Assembly: GCF_014274465.1 (NCBI RefSeq)
Contig: NZ_CP060394.1
Location: forward strand, 3,100,001 to 3,164,000
DNA length: 64,000 nt
Origin: Alloacidobacterium dinghuense
Lineage (GTDB): Bacteria > Acidobacteriota > Terriglobia > Terriglobales > Acidobacteriaceae
Direction of reading: 5' to 3'
Of this stretch, positions 55,949 to 64,000 are shown in pieces (position 1 is the first letter of the stretch; each line of letters begins with the position of its first letter). The position numbers and the translations under genes were made by a program. The notes beneath the pieces are model-generated. The model searched no databases, had not been told where the DNA came from, and saw nothing but the letters and a program-made list of their open reading frames with translations.

Positions 55949-56620
55949 TCATCGTGCTCCTGTCCAAACTACCACCCCCGGCATTGTTGACCCGATGATC
56001 GCGTCGACCGCATTCGAGGGCGCAGACTCTTTGCCATGCGCAACTGCGGTCACCCTGTAGCAGCGGTTTCCGTCTATGACATTGTCGAACGTGTAAAAAA
56101 GCTGGACCTGCTCTTTCGTCGCCATAATCCATGACTTTGTTAGAGCGCAAGTCGTTCTCGAAAAGTAAATTCCGTAGGTCCCCGTATCCGATCCGTCCGG
56201 ATTCGGCACCCAGGCCAGGGCCACGATATGGCCGGCGCTGGAAGCCATGACTACTTTCAAGATGGGCGGCGAAGGCGGCGGAGTTTGATTCCCGCTATTA
56301 TCGGGAATCTGCACAGTGATCGCGCCCGATGGTGGCGAATCCGGCTCATTCGGCGCCGTTGCTGTCACGAAATAGCAATAGGTTGCGCTCGCATCGACCT
56401 TCGTGTCTACGTAGGTCGGAGACGTAAGTAACGCGAGTAACGAGAATTTCGGGTCGGTTGCACTAATATAGTTTGGGCAAGTTTCGGTCGCGCGGTAAGC
56501 TTTGAATCCTACATCCCCAGACTGCGGGTTCCAGTTAAGCGTTACGCTATGCGACTGCGCCGGAGCGCCGAACAAAACGCTCAGAAATGCAGTCAAGATT
56601 GCTGAAATGGCCGTTTTCAT
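55949..56620 (-). CDS. Secreted fibronectin type III protein
   Basis: A 223-residue exported protein (signal AISAILTAFLSVLFGAPAQS). It has two FN3-like domains: HSVTLNWNPQSGDVGFKAYR with YCYFVTATAPNEPDSPPSG, then GHIVALAWVPNPDGSDTGTY with NRCYRVTAVAHGKESAPSNA, joined by a proline-rich linker (QTPPPSPPILKV). FN3 modules mediate binding at the cell surface or to polymers; nothing enzymatic is visible. ATG 56620 follows GGAGGG at close spacing. It probably shares a message with the TonB-domain gene downstream. Confidence 0.78.
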   Translation of the reverse strand: MKTAISAILTAFLSVLFGAPAQSHSVTLNWNPQSGDVGFKAYRATETCPNYISATDPKFSLLALLTSPTYVDTKVDASATYCYFVTATAPNEPDSPPSGAITVQIPDNSGNQTPPPSPPILKVVMASSAGHIVALAWVPNPDGSDTGTYGIYFSRTTCALTKSWIMATKEQVQLFYTFDNVIDGNRCYRVTAVAHGKESAPSNAVDAIIGSTMPGVVVWTGAR

Positions 56621-57313
56621 TTTCCCTCCGAAGGAACTCTGCAAAGCCGCGGTTGAAACACATAAACAACAGGCACCGCGCCGTTGCTGGTTCCGGGTTT
56701 TGGTTGTGAATGGCCTGAAGGTAGTTCTTGATCACCTGCTCGGTGATTCCGACGACACTGAGAATCCAGTGGCGCTATTTCACCGAATAGCTGCGCATCC
56801 AGACGGGGTGAGAAGGCCGGTTGAAAGTATTTATCTGCTGCTCATATGCAATAGGCGCAGCCCGTGCTTCTGCCGATTGGGCGATCGCATCGGACGGAGC
56901 CTCTGTACTGGTCTGCGATTTCTCTCCACAGCCAACGGAACACAAGACAAAACTGCAACGCGCAGCAGGGGTGCTACCCGAAAGGCTTTGTCGATCGAGA
57001 TAGCAGGCATATCGACTTCGTTTCTCGGGGACCGGATTCCCCAAGCTGCCTATACCGATGCGCACTGGTTTTTCCCAGCGCGAAAACCTACGGGTGCAAA
57101 TCTAACTATTGATCCGACAGAGCTAACTAACTCGCTATTGTTAAGACTGTTAGTTGCAATCCATCGCGCTCCGATAGTAGCACTTCCAGGTGCACAATGG
57201 GATTTGCATTATTTTGGGCGTATCTCCGCAAACCGCTAACCTGTAAGTTCTGACAGTTCCAGTTGCAAACAAGCTTTCCGCAGTTAACAGGAGTTCCCGT
57301 TGCAAAGAGAACA
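56621..57313. other. 693-bp gap with no convincing gene
   Basis: This stretch separates the FN3 gene from the permease gene. On the minus strand an open frame at 56775-57065 contains ARCSFVLCSVGCGEKSQTST, a lipobox-like piece, but the hydrophobic part is short and there is no ribosome site. The neighbouring frame at 56547-56735 reads KNYLQAIHNQNPEPATARCL, overlapping the FN3 start. They might be remains of one small lipoprotein gene with a frameshift. The last 200 bases are poorer in G and C than the neighbours and include AACTAACTAA-type repeats. No RNA gene was recognised. Confidence 0.4.
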
Positions 57314-59782
57314 CTACTCTGAACGCAGCGCTTCCACTGGATTCACCTTGGCTGCGCGAGCCGCTGGCACAGCCGACGCAATGACCGCAGAGACCAAAAT
57401 GGCGAAGGCCGAAACAATGAAAGCAAGCATGCCTGGCTGGCGAACCTCTGACACGTATCTTGCGACGCCACTTGCGAAGATAATGCCAAAAACAATGCCG
57501 GCTCCAACACCAATGCCGGCAATCGTCAGGCCCTGCAGCAGAACATCGGCCAGGATGTTGCGTGGTTGAGCGCCGAGAGCCATGCGAATGCCAAACTCGC
57601 GTGTACGGCCGCTTACTGAAAATGCCAGCACACCCGCAACGCCTACAACGGAGATCAGAAGCGCCACAGCTGCGAATCCGCCAAAGACAACCGCATTCAG
57701 TTTGTCAGGCGTCATCACCTCTGCGCGAATGTCGTTCAGTGTGCTGGCCTTCTCGATCGGCTGGTCGGCTGAAATTGCGTGAATGGTGCGTGTGATGGAT
57801 GGGGCGAGCGCGTATGGATCATCGCTCTTGCTGCGCACGAAGAGGCGTCCCTGCCAGCCTTCCTGATCGGTCGGTTGGTAGACGGTCATGGCGGGCGCCG
57901 GGATGATGTTCTCGTCGTCGATGTCGGGGACGACGCCGACGATCCGGCGCTGCTCATAGCTGATGCCGACGAACTTCATCACCCCGTCAGTCCAGTGGAG
58001 TTCGCGGTTCATTGCGTCTCCATTGGGGAAGAGCGTTTTAGCAAGACTCTGGCTCACAATGACTACACGCTCGGAGCCGGCCTTGTCTGTGTCACGGAAA
58101 TCACGACCTGCGAGGAAAGGCACGCCGAGCGTCTCGAAATATCCTGGCGAGATCGACCGGAATTTCGCGCGCCAGTCGTCAACGCCGTTTCTGCGCGTGG
58201 CTCCTTGCGCCGTGAATGCGAAGCTGATGTCGAGCCCCTGATCATCGCGCCAAGGCACACTGAAGCCGGTGGAAACGTGGGCAACGCGGGGAAGCGCGCC
58301 GACCTGACGCACGACATCGTGATAGAAGTTCTGGATCTGCTCGGGCGATCTCCCATAGGTGAGCACAGGCAGGTTCACGGCGAGGACGCGCGAGGTGTCA
58401 AATGGCGGACGCGTGTTTTCGAGGGTGTAGAGCGTACGCATGAGCATGGCTGCTCCGGTGAGCAGCAGGAACGAGGCGGTGATCTGCATGACAGCGAAGA
58501 TCCGGAGGCGACGGTTGCTGCTTCCGGTGCTGCTGCGTGATCCGCCGCTGGTGAGGCTTGGACCGAGTTGTGCGCCGGTCGAGGGCAGACGAGGAATATA
58601 CGCAAGGAAGACAGCAGCAACAAACGCGAGCACGATGCCGAACCATACTAGATTGAAGTCGAGTGTGAGCCCGTCGGCGCGCACGGAGAAGCGCGCGGCA
58701 TAGCGCCCCAACACGGCAACCATCGGCCAGGCGAGAAGCAATGCCGCCAGCACACCGCTGCCGCAGAGGACGAGACTTTCTGCCAGTAGCGAACGACGCA
58801 GCGATGCGGTGTTGGCTCCAAGAGCCGAGCGCACGGCCAGTTCGGATTCGCGGCGAACAGTGCGGGCAAGGACGAGGTTGGCGACGTTCGAGCACGCAAT
58901 AATGAAGAGCAATCCCGCGGCTGCGAAGAGCACCCAGAGGATAGTGTTGGCACGCGCGTTGATCTGTTCGTGCATGCGCTTTACGTCGATCTGATAATGA
59001 TTGTCGGGCTTGTATACGTCAGGGTGCGCGGCCAGGATGGCGGCGTAGCGCGTGCGCAGTTCAGCACGAGCGTCTTCTAATGTCGCTCCAGGCTTGAGGC
59101 GGCCGAAGACTTCGGTCATGCGATGCTCGCGGCCTGTGACCATGGTGGCGGAAAGATGGTGCGGGCTGGTGACGACGTTGGCGATGATCTCAGTAGCGAC
59201 GGGATAAGGGACAGAGGGCTCGAGTACACCGATGATGGTCGCGTTGCGCGGTCCGCCGAAGCTTTCAAGATGCACTGACTTGCCGAGGACGCTTGGATCG
59301 CCGTGGAGGGATTCTTTCCAGAAACGATAGGTCAGGACAATCGCACCCGCGGCGTTTGGGCCATCGTCGGATGTTGTGAGCAGGCGGCCGAGCACCGGGC
59401 GCAGGCCCATGACTTCAAAATAGTGACCGTCAACGACGCCTGCGGGTATTTCGCGCGGCGTGCCGAGGCCGATCATCGTGAAATCGACAGTGGAGAAGGT
59501 GCCGAGCTCGGTGATTGTCTTGAGGTCCTTGCTGAGGTCATCGATCTCGGGGATGGAGAAGGTTGCGTTCTGGACGCCGAGACCGGGCGCGCTCTGGCGG
59601 AGATAGAGTAGGCGATCTTCGTCGCGATTGGCGAGCGGGCGCAATAGCACGGCGCGCACCACGCTGAAGATGGCGGCGTTGGCGCCAATGCCCAGGGCCA
59701 GCGTGAGAGCGACGGTGAACCACAGAGTGCGAACGCGCCAGAGAGAGCGGACGGCGATTTTCAGATCACGAAGGAAGGACAT
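57314..59782 (-). CDS. Large MacB/FtsX-type permease (ADOP family)
   Basis: An 822-residue inner-membrane protein of the duplicated FtsX permease type common in acidobacteria. The first transmembrane segment follows LKIAVRSLWRVRTLWFTVAL. A MacB periplasmic core domain lies at about 45-275, a first FtsX domain at about 285-420 (VANLVLARTVRRESELAVRS), a second periplasmic domain at about 450-660 and a second FtsX domain at the C-terminus (GRTREFGIRMALGAQPRNIL ... AARAAKVNPVEALRSE). There is no ATPase gene beside it, as usual for this family. A role in efflux is inferred from MacB. Confidence 0.9.
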   Translation of the reverse strand: MSFLRDLKIAVRSLWRVRTLWFTVALTLALGIGANAAIFSVVRAVLLRPLANRDEDRLLYLRQSAPGLGVQNATFSIPEIDDLSKDLKTITELGTFSTVDFTMIGLGTPREIPAGVVDGHYFEVMGLRPVLGRLLTTSDDGPNAAGAIVLTYRFWKESLHGDPSVLGKSVHLESFGGPRNATIIGVLEPSVPYPVATEIIANVVTSPHHLSATMVTGREHRMTEVFGRLKPGATLEDARAELRTRYAAILAAHPDVYKPDNHYQIDVKRMHEQINARANTILWVLFAAAGLLFIIACSNVANLVLARTVRRESELAVRSALGANTASLRRSLLAESLVLCGSGVLAALLLAWPMVAVLGRYAARFSVRADGLTLDFNLVWFGIVLAFVAAVFLAYIPRLPSTGAQLGPSLTSGGSRSSTGSSNRRLRIFAVMQITASFLLLTGAAMLMRTLYTLENTRPPFDTSRVLAVNLPVLTYGRSPEQIQNFYHDVVRQVGALPRVAHVSTGFSVPWRDDQGLDISFAFTAQGATRRNGVDDWRAKFRSISPGYFETLGVPFLAGRDFRDTDKAGSERVVIVSQSLAKTLFPNGDAMNRELHWTDGVMKFVGISYEQRRIVGVVPDIDDENIIPAPAMTVYQPTDQEGWQGRLFVRSKSDDPYALAPSITRTIHAISADQPIEKASTLNDIRAEVMTPDKLNAVVFGGFAAVALLISVVGVAGVLAFSVSGRTREFGIRMALGAQPRNILADVLLQGLTIAGIGVGAGIVFGIIFASGVARYVSEVRQPGMLAFIVSAFAILVSAVIASAVPAARAAKVNPVEALRSE

Positions 59783-60449
59783 GAGTGGATCCTTGAAATT
59801 TCTTCTCGTTCAAAGTAAGCATTCAGGATGACCTACCGTTTTATCCCATGCTCTACTGACACGTCGAACGTCGCGCCGCAGAATCGACACGCTGTGAAAC
59901 TTTTTTTCTCGGAATAATTTCTGCTCAACTCGGCCACCAATCCGGCATCACCCGCTGTTCCGGTCCTTGTAAGAACGTGAACTACTAAAGTCTTCGCAAT
60001 CATCATTTTCTGCCGTCTATTATTTCGAACCTGGATCGCACCACCCTTACCGCGGCGCTCAAGCCACTCGAGCGGCGTGGCCGCGTCAAGGTAACGACAG
60101 ATCATGTTGATCGGCGCAGCCGACGGCTGAGCCTGACCGCCGAGGGCAAGACAGTCCTCGCGGCGGCTATGCCAATCTGGGAGGAGACGCATCGCGAGCT
60201 GGAATCGCTCCTCAAGGACACTGATCCGGAAGATCTCCGAAAAGGCCTTCTCGCATTATCCTGACCGTTTCCCCTGACTCACGTCGACTTCTGACCTGGA
60301 CAGTCACCTCGTCCGAAAAAATCCTCCCTGATGAGCCCTGAAAATGAATTCTTCATTGAAACCTCACGTTCACACTTCTTTCCCATGCAAACCATAGAAT
60401 TTGTAGCGTCTCTGGGCTCGCGCGAAACGAAGACATTCAGGAGAACATT
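59783..60449. other. 667-bp region between the permease and ppk1
   Basis: The only coding trace is the MarR remnant at 59989-60264, described separately. Bases 59783-59988 have stops in all forward frames. Bases 60265-60449 form the ppk1 leader, ending in CAGGAG before the ATG. No terminator hairpin or RNA gene was seen. Confidence 0.5.
59989..60264 (+). pseudogene. MarR-family regulator remnant (C-terminal half)
   Basis: The frame encodes NLDRTTLTAALKPLERRGRV then TTDHVDRRSRRLSLTAEGKT and ends with WEETHRELESLLKDTDPEDL and LLALS. This is the recognition helix, wing and dimerisation tail of a MarR protein. The N-terminal half is missing: the frame opens at a TAA (59986-59988) and has no ATG, GTG or TTG before the homologous part. 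Upstream bases do not give the missing half in another frame. It was probably a regulator of the divergent permease gene and is now decayed. Confidence 0.7.
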
Positions 60450-62564
60450 ATGGCAACAACTGTCATGGCCTCGATTGGCGACCGGGGCGCTCTCAACGCC
60501 AGTCTTTCTCCGTCGCTATCGGAAATATGGATCGACAGGGATCTGAGCTGGCTCGATTTCAATGAGCGGGTCCTCGCCGAGGCTCTCGACGAGCGTACTC
60601 CACTGCTCGAGCGCGCCAAATTTTTGGCCATCTTCACCTCGAACCTCGATGAATTCTTTATGAAGCGCCAATCCGTCCTTCGCCAAGGCGCCAGCGATGC
60701 GCCACACACGCTTTTGCGCCAGCTTCGCGAGAAGTTGTTGCCCATGCTTGAGCGTCAGGCAGAGTGCTATCGGAAAATCATCATCCCTGGCCTGGCTGAG
60801 CAAGGAGTCTTTCTGCATTACTGGTCCGAGTTGACACCGCGGCAACAGGAAGAAGCATCTGAGTATTTTGAATCTCAGCTCTGCCCTGCACTAACACCAC
60901 TTGTCATCGATCCAGTCCATCCTTTTCCCTTCATCTCCAACCTGTCTACCTCGCTGGTGTTCCGCCTTCGCGACGTAGTCAAAGGCGAATCGATGTTTGC
61001 CCGGGTAAAGATTCCTTCGGTGCTCAAACAGTGGGTGTCACTGGAAGCGGACCTCGATTCCGGTCAAAAGCTGATGGTTCCTCTGTCTGAAGTGGTTCGC
61101 GCCAATCTGCATAAGCTCTATAGCGGCATGGAAATCAGCGACGTTACGGTCATGCGCCTCACGCGCGATGCCGAAGTCGACATTGACGACAGCTCCTCCG
61201 CCGACTTCCGCGCTCATGTGAAAGAAGAGATTCGCCAGCGACGCTACGAGCCCGTTGTCCGGCTTGAATTTGGCCCGGGAGCCGATCCAGAAATTAAGGA
61301 TCGATTACGCGAACGGCTCGGTCTTGAACAAGAAGACCTCTACGATCTCCCGGAGGAAGTGGATTACACTACGCTCTTTGCACTTCTGGGGCTGCCGAAG
61401 CCTGCACTGCGCGACCGCGAGTGGACGCCTCTATCACCTACATCGCTTTTAGACGGAGCAGAGTCGATCTTTGCGGTCATTCATGCGGGAGACATCCTTG
61501 TCCATCACCCCTACGACAGCTTCGATGCGAGTGTCGAACACTTCATCAGCGCTGCGGCTGACGATCCGCAGACCGTTTCAATCAAGATGATGGCGTATCG
61601 CATCGGCGATGACACGCCCTTTGTCAAATCTCTGATTCGCGCGGCGGAGCAAGGCAAGCAGGTTGCATGCGTCATGGAAATCAAAGCGCGTTTCGACGAA
61701 GAGCGCAATTTGCACTGGGCCACCGAACTTGAACGTGCCGGGGCGCACGTTACATTCGGGGTAAGCGGTCTTAAGACACATGCCAAGACCGCGCTGGTTG
61801 TCCGTCAGGAAGCGAGCGGTCTGCGGTGCTATGTCCACATCGGTACCGGCAATTATCACGTGAAAACCGCTCGACTCTACGCCGATGTTGGCGTGTTTAC
61901 CTGCGACCCACGAATTACAAATGATGCCGTTCATCTATTTCACTATCTCACCGGCCATGCCGACCAGCCGAACTGCACAGCATTGCTGGTGGCTCCGCTG
62001 ACCATGCGGCCTCGATTGCTTGAACTCATCCATCGCGAGATTCAAAACAAGCGCGAGGGTCGTCACGCGCGCATCATCGCCAAAATGAATCAATTGGAAG
62101 ACCCGGAGATGATTGAAGCGCTATGTGATGCGTCACAGGCAGGAGTCGCGATTGACCTCATCATTCGAGGATTTTGCTGCCTTCGCCCCGGAGTGCACGG
62201 CCGCACTGAGAACATCCGCGTCCGCTCTATTATCGGGCGTTTCCTCGAACATTCGCGTATCTTCTATTTCGCCAATGGAAGTGAGGATCCTGCGGAAGGC
62301 GAATATTTCATCGGATCGGCTGACTGGATGTTCCGCAATCTCTCGAAGCGGATTGAAGTGGTCACGCCCGTATTTGCCGCAGAACCAAAACAGCGCCTCT
62401 GGGATATCCTCGATATCTTGCTGCGAGATCAGCGGCAGGCTTGGGTTTTGGGATCTGACGCGACATACACGCAACAGCGTCCGGCGAAAGGAGCCGATGG
62501 CCCGGAGGCCATGGGCACGCACCAAACCCTGATGGACCTGGCCCTCACCCGGGCTGAGATTTAA
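60450..62564 (+). CDS. ppk1: Polyphosphate kinase 1
   Basis: A 704-residue enzyme that builds polyphosphate from ATP. The N-terminal domain starts IWIDRDLSWLDFNERVLAEA and includes AIFTSNLDEFFMKR. VHPFPFISNLSTSLVFRLRD follows. The catalytic histidine lies in VSGLKTHAKTALVVRQE, with HIGTGNYHVKTARLYADVGV, FHYLTGHADQPN and the C-terminal IIRGFCCLRPGVHGRTENI and SADWMFRNLSKRIEVVTPV. All landmarks are present and the length is normal. The ATG follows CAGGAG. No exopolyphosphatase gene is beside it. Confidence 0.97.
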   Translation: MATTVMASIGDRGALNASLSPSLSEIWIDRDLSWLDFNERVLAEALDERTPLLERAKFLAIFTSNLDEFFMKRQSVLRQGASDAPHTLLRQLREKLLPMLERQAECYRKIIIPGLAEQGVFLHYWSELTPRQQEEASEYFESQLCPALTPLVIDPVHPFPFISNLSTSLVFRLRDVVKGESMFARVKIPSVLKQWVSLEADLDSGQKLMVPLSEVVRANLHKLYSGMEISDVTVMRLTRDAEVDIDDSSSADFRAHVKEEIRQRRYEPVVRLEFGPGADPEIKDRLRERLGLEQEDLYDLPEEVDYTTLFALLGLPKPALRDREWTPLSPTSLLDGAESIFAVIHAGDILVHHPYDSFDASVEHFISAAADDPQTVSIKMMAYRIGDDTPFVKSLIRAAEQGKQVACVMEIKARFDEERNLHWATELERAGAHVTFGVSGLKTHAKTALVVRQEASGLRCYVHIGTGNYHVKTARLYADVGVFTCDPRITNDAVHLFHYLTGHADQPNCTALLVAPLTMRPRLLELIHREIQNKREGRHARIIAKMNQLEDPEMIEALCDASQAGVAIDLIIRGFCCLRPGVHGRTENIRVRSIIGRFLEHSRIFYFANGSEDPAEGEYFIGSADWMFRNLSKRIEVVTPVFAAEPKQRLWDILDILLRDQRQAWVLGSDATYTQQRPAKGADGPEAMGTHQTLMDLALTRAEI

Positions 62565-62831
62565 GGAGAGTCGACGGGCCTCTGGCAAGCGCCTTCGCAA
62601 CGACTTGCTGCACTTCATCCACACAACGCTTCAAATCCCAGTAGCGCAAACTATTCCCAGCTCATTGCAGCACGGGAAGCAACAGCCGCTGAAAGCATAT
62701 GAAACATACAGTTAAATGAAAATCGAGGGTACTACACGAGAGCCGTGCTGAGCTTCCTGAGAATTGTGATCGGATTGCCATTTGCGACGAGTGATGCCAC
62801 GTAACATGGATCCGGAAGCGATAATAGAGTG

Positions 62832-63236
62832 ATGATGAGAACGGACTTGTTTCGACTGAACGGTACTGTCGAACGCGATCCCGCTATCGATGCATGGATG
62901 AAAGAGCATAGAGGCGAACTGGGAGCCATCGCGCACGAGTGGTTTGAGGTGATGCGAAAATGCGGGGACGAAGTCCGGGAGACCTTGCATGACGGCTGTC
63001 CGGTTGCATGTCTGGGCGATGCGCCCTTCGGCTACGTCAATGTATTCACTTCGCACGTAAACGTGGGGTTCTTTCACGGCGCAGCGCTGCCGGATCCAGC
63101 CCGCTTGTTGCAAGGCAACGGCAAGTTCATGCGCCATGTGAAGTTGAAACCGGGAACGGCCACAGACACGGCAGCGCTCGACAGGCTCATCGAGACGGCG
63201 TACTCGGACATAAAGGCGCGGGTTGAAAACGGTTAG
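62832..63236 (+). CDS. DUF1801 family protein
   Basis: A protein of about 134 residues resembling the DUF1801 (YdhG-like) family: CGDEVRETLHDGCPVACLGD, FGYVNVFTSHVNVGFFHGAA, LLQGNGKFMRHVKLKP and the C-terminal LDRLIETAYSDIKARVENG. These proteins are small, cytoplasmic and of unknown function. The start could be the GTG at 62829 or either of two consecutive ATGs; the first ATG is used. It stands alone between ppk1 and the sigma factor. Confidence 0.75.
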   Translation: MMRTDLFRLNGTVERDPAIDAWMKEHRGELGAIAHEWFEVMRKCGDEVRETLHDGCPVACLGDAPFGYVNVFTSHVNVGFFHGAALPDPARLLQGNGKFMRHVKLKPGTATDTAALDRLIETAYSDIKARVENG

Positions 63237-63472
63237 CCCAGAGAAACGCCGTAAGCGGTCGACGACGGATGTGAACCTAGATTAGTAACGAAATCTCGGC
63301 ATAGCGACCGTAATCCGTATCGCGATCGGCGAAGTGCGTTTTCCAGGACCTATGCTGGTGCTCCAGCTCAAGGCCGCCCTCAATCAACGCATTGGCCTCT
63401 TATAGAAATTGTGGATAAACAGCGATCCGGGCGCAGTTGTATGGAGTACGTTCGTTTGTTAGTTTGACCTGC

Positions 63473-64000
63473 ATGCCGCCGAATGTTCCCGAAGATCTCA
63501 GCAGAGCCATAGAGACGCTTTACCGATCCGAATCGGGCAGGATTCTTGCTACGCTGGTGCGGCTGCTCGGAGATCTGGATCTCGCCGAAGAGGCCATGCA
63601 TGAGGCCTTCGCCGCTGCCTTGGACACGTGGCCTCACACCGGCGTACCGGACAACCCGCGCCCCTGGCTCATTTCTACGGCACGTTTCAAGGCCATCGAT
63701 GGGATCCGCCGGCGCGTGCGATTCGACGGAGCACAGAGAGATCTGGCTGCCTACATCGAGCGCGTCAACGAAGCGCCCCGCGATGAAGAGGAGATTGAGG
63801 ACGATCGCCTCCGCCTGATCTTCACCTGCTGCCATCCCGCTCTGCCTTCGGAAGGGCAGGTTGCACTCACCCTGCGCGAAATCTGTGGCCTGACGACGGA
63901 GGAGATTGCCCGGGCATTTCTCGTTACACCGGCAACGCTCGCCCAACGCATTGTGCGCGCGAAGGCTGTTATCCGCGATAAGGCAATTCCTTACCAAGTG
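63473..64000 (+). CDS. ECF42-type sigma factor (3' end outside window)
   Basis: The first 176 residues of an extracytoplasmic-function sigma factor are visible. Region 2 covers IETLYRSESGRILATLVRLL through WLISTARFKAIDGIRRRVRF, and region 4 covers LTLREICGLTTEEIARAFLV and TPATLAQRIVRAKAVIRDK. The segment LIFTCCHPALPSEGQVALTL is typical of the ECF42 group, which has a long C-terminal extension (DUF6596) in place of an anti-sigma factor. That extension lies beyond the edge. Partner genes of this group (DGPF/YCII-type) usually lie nearby but none is seen upstream. Confidence 0.88.
   Translation, partial: MPPNVPEDLSRAIETLYRSESGRILATLVRLLGDLDLAEEAMHEAFAAALDTWPHTGVPDNPRPWLISTARFKAIDGIRRRVRFDGAQRDLAAYIERVNEAPRDEEEIEDDRLRLIFTCCHPALPSEGQVALTLREICGLTTEEIARAFLVTPATLAQRIVRAKAVIRDKAIPYQV

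Noticed and set aside
56502-57239. A 245-codon forward open frame
   Set aside because: Its first part is antisense to the FN3 signal peptide, and the rest has odd composition, no ribosome site and no recognisable motif.
60330-60449. Pho-box-like sequence before ppk1 (TTCATTGAAACCTCACGTTCACAC)
   Set aside because: The match to known PhoB sites is loose and the consensus for this phylum is not known to me.
63277-63387. Minus-strand frame ending with WKTHFADRDTDYGRYAEISL
   Set aside because: It looks protein-like but is only 36 codons, begins right after stops, and has no start or ribosome site; at best the tail of a lost gene.

Overview
The window looks like a chromosomal piece of an Acidobacteriota genome, probably Terriglobia. 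The signs are an 822-residue MacB/FtsX-type permease of the duplicated kind abundant in acidobacteria, several large secreted FG-GAP/VCBS proteins with ASPIC/UnbV domains, a homodimeric pyruvate dehydrogenase E1, a UxaE-type tagaturonate epimerase and a DUF4337 protein. No rRNA, tRNA, CRISPR array, insertion sequence or phage gene was recognised by eye. The assignment rests on gene families, not on a marker-gene tree.

Layout. 1-6 kb: 5' part of aceE (reading off the left edge), then a leftward chain (54-residue ORF, NeuC-like epimerase, DegT-like aminotransferase) joined by ATGA overlaps, diverging from an amidase. 6-21.6 kb: the most unusual block. A rightward three-gene operon (asparagine-synthase-like ligase, RaSEA/Elp3-like radical SAM enzyme, halogenase-fold flavoprotein) is flanked by leftward genes for secreted or anchored beta-propeller proteins. 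These are two paralogous giants of about 1,170-1,180 residues (TPR plus VCBS plus UnbV), two shorter UnbV proteins and a UnbU/RnfD-like membrane protein. UnbU and UnbV are named from enediyne clusters, but no polyketide synthase is present here.

21.6-28.3 kb: a leader rich in perfect dyads, then an outer-membrane porin, a NitT/TauT-type ABC importer (two permeases, ATPase, binding protein), a Tat-type HMA metal-binding protein and a DUF169 protein. This looks like an uptake system for an unknown, possibly thiol- or metal-linked, substrate. 28.3-39.3 kb: carbohydrate use, with tagaturonate epimerase behind a GntR-type dyad, GH18 chitinase, GH9 glycosidase coupled to an amidohydrolase, GlcNAc kinase and nagA, which together suggest chitin or amino-sugar use.

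39.4-55.5 kb: mostly housekeeping (nfo, leuS, guaA, ispD, ispF, gltX, a TlpA/DsbD-N redox pair, kdsD, def), a frameshifted GH27 alpha-galactosidase, an M14 peptidase and small membrane proteins. 55.5-64 kb: a TonB C-terminal-domain gene split at an A6 run, an FN3 secreted protein, the large permease, a MarR remnant, ppk1, a DUF1801 protein and an ECF42-like sigma factor running off the right edge.

The best candidate for an undescribed system is the 9.7-13.6 kb ligase / radical SAM / flavoprotein operon together with its UnbU/UnbV neighbours. Its chemistry cannot be read from sequence alone.
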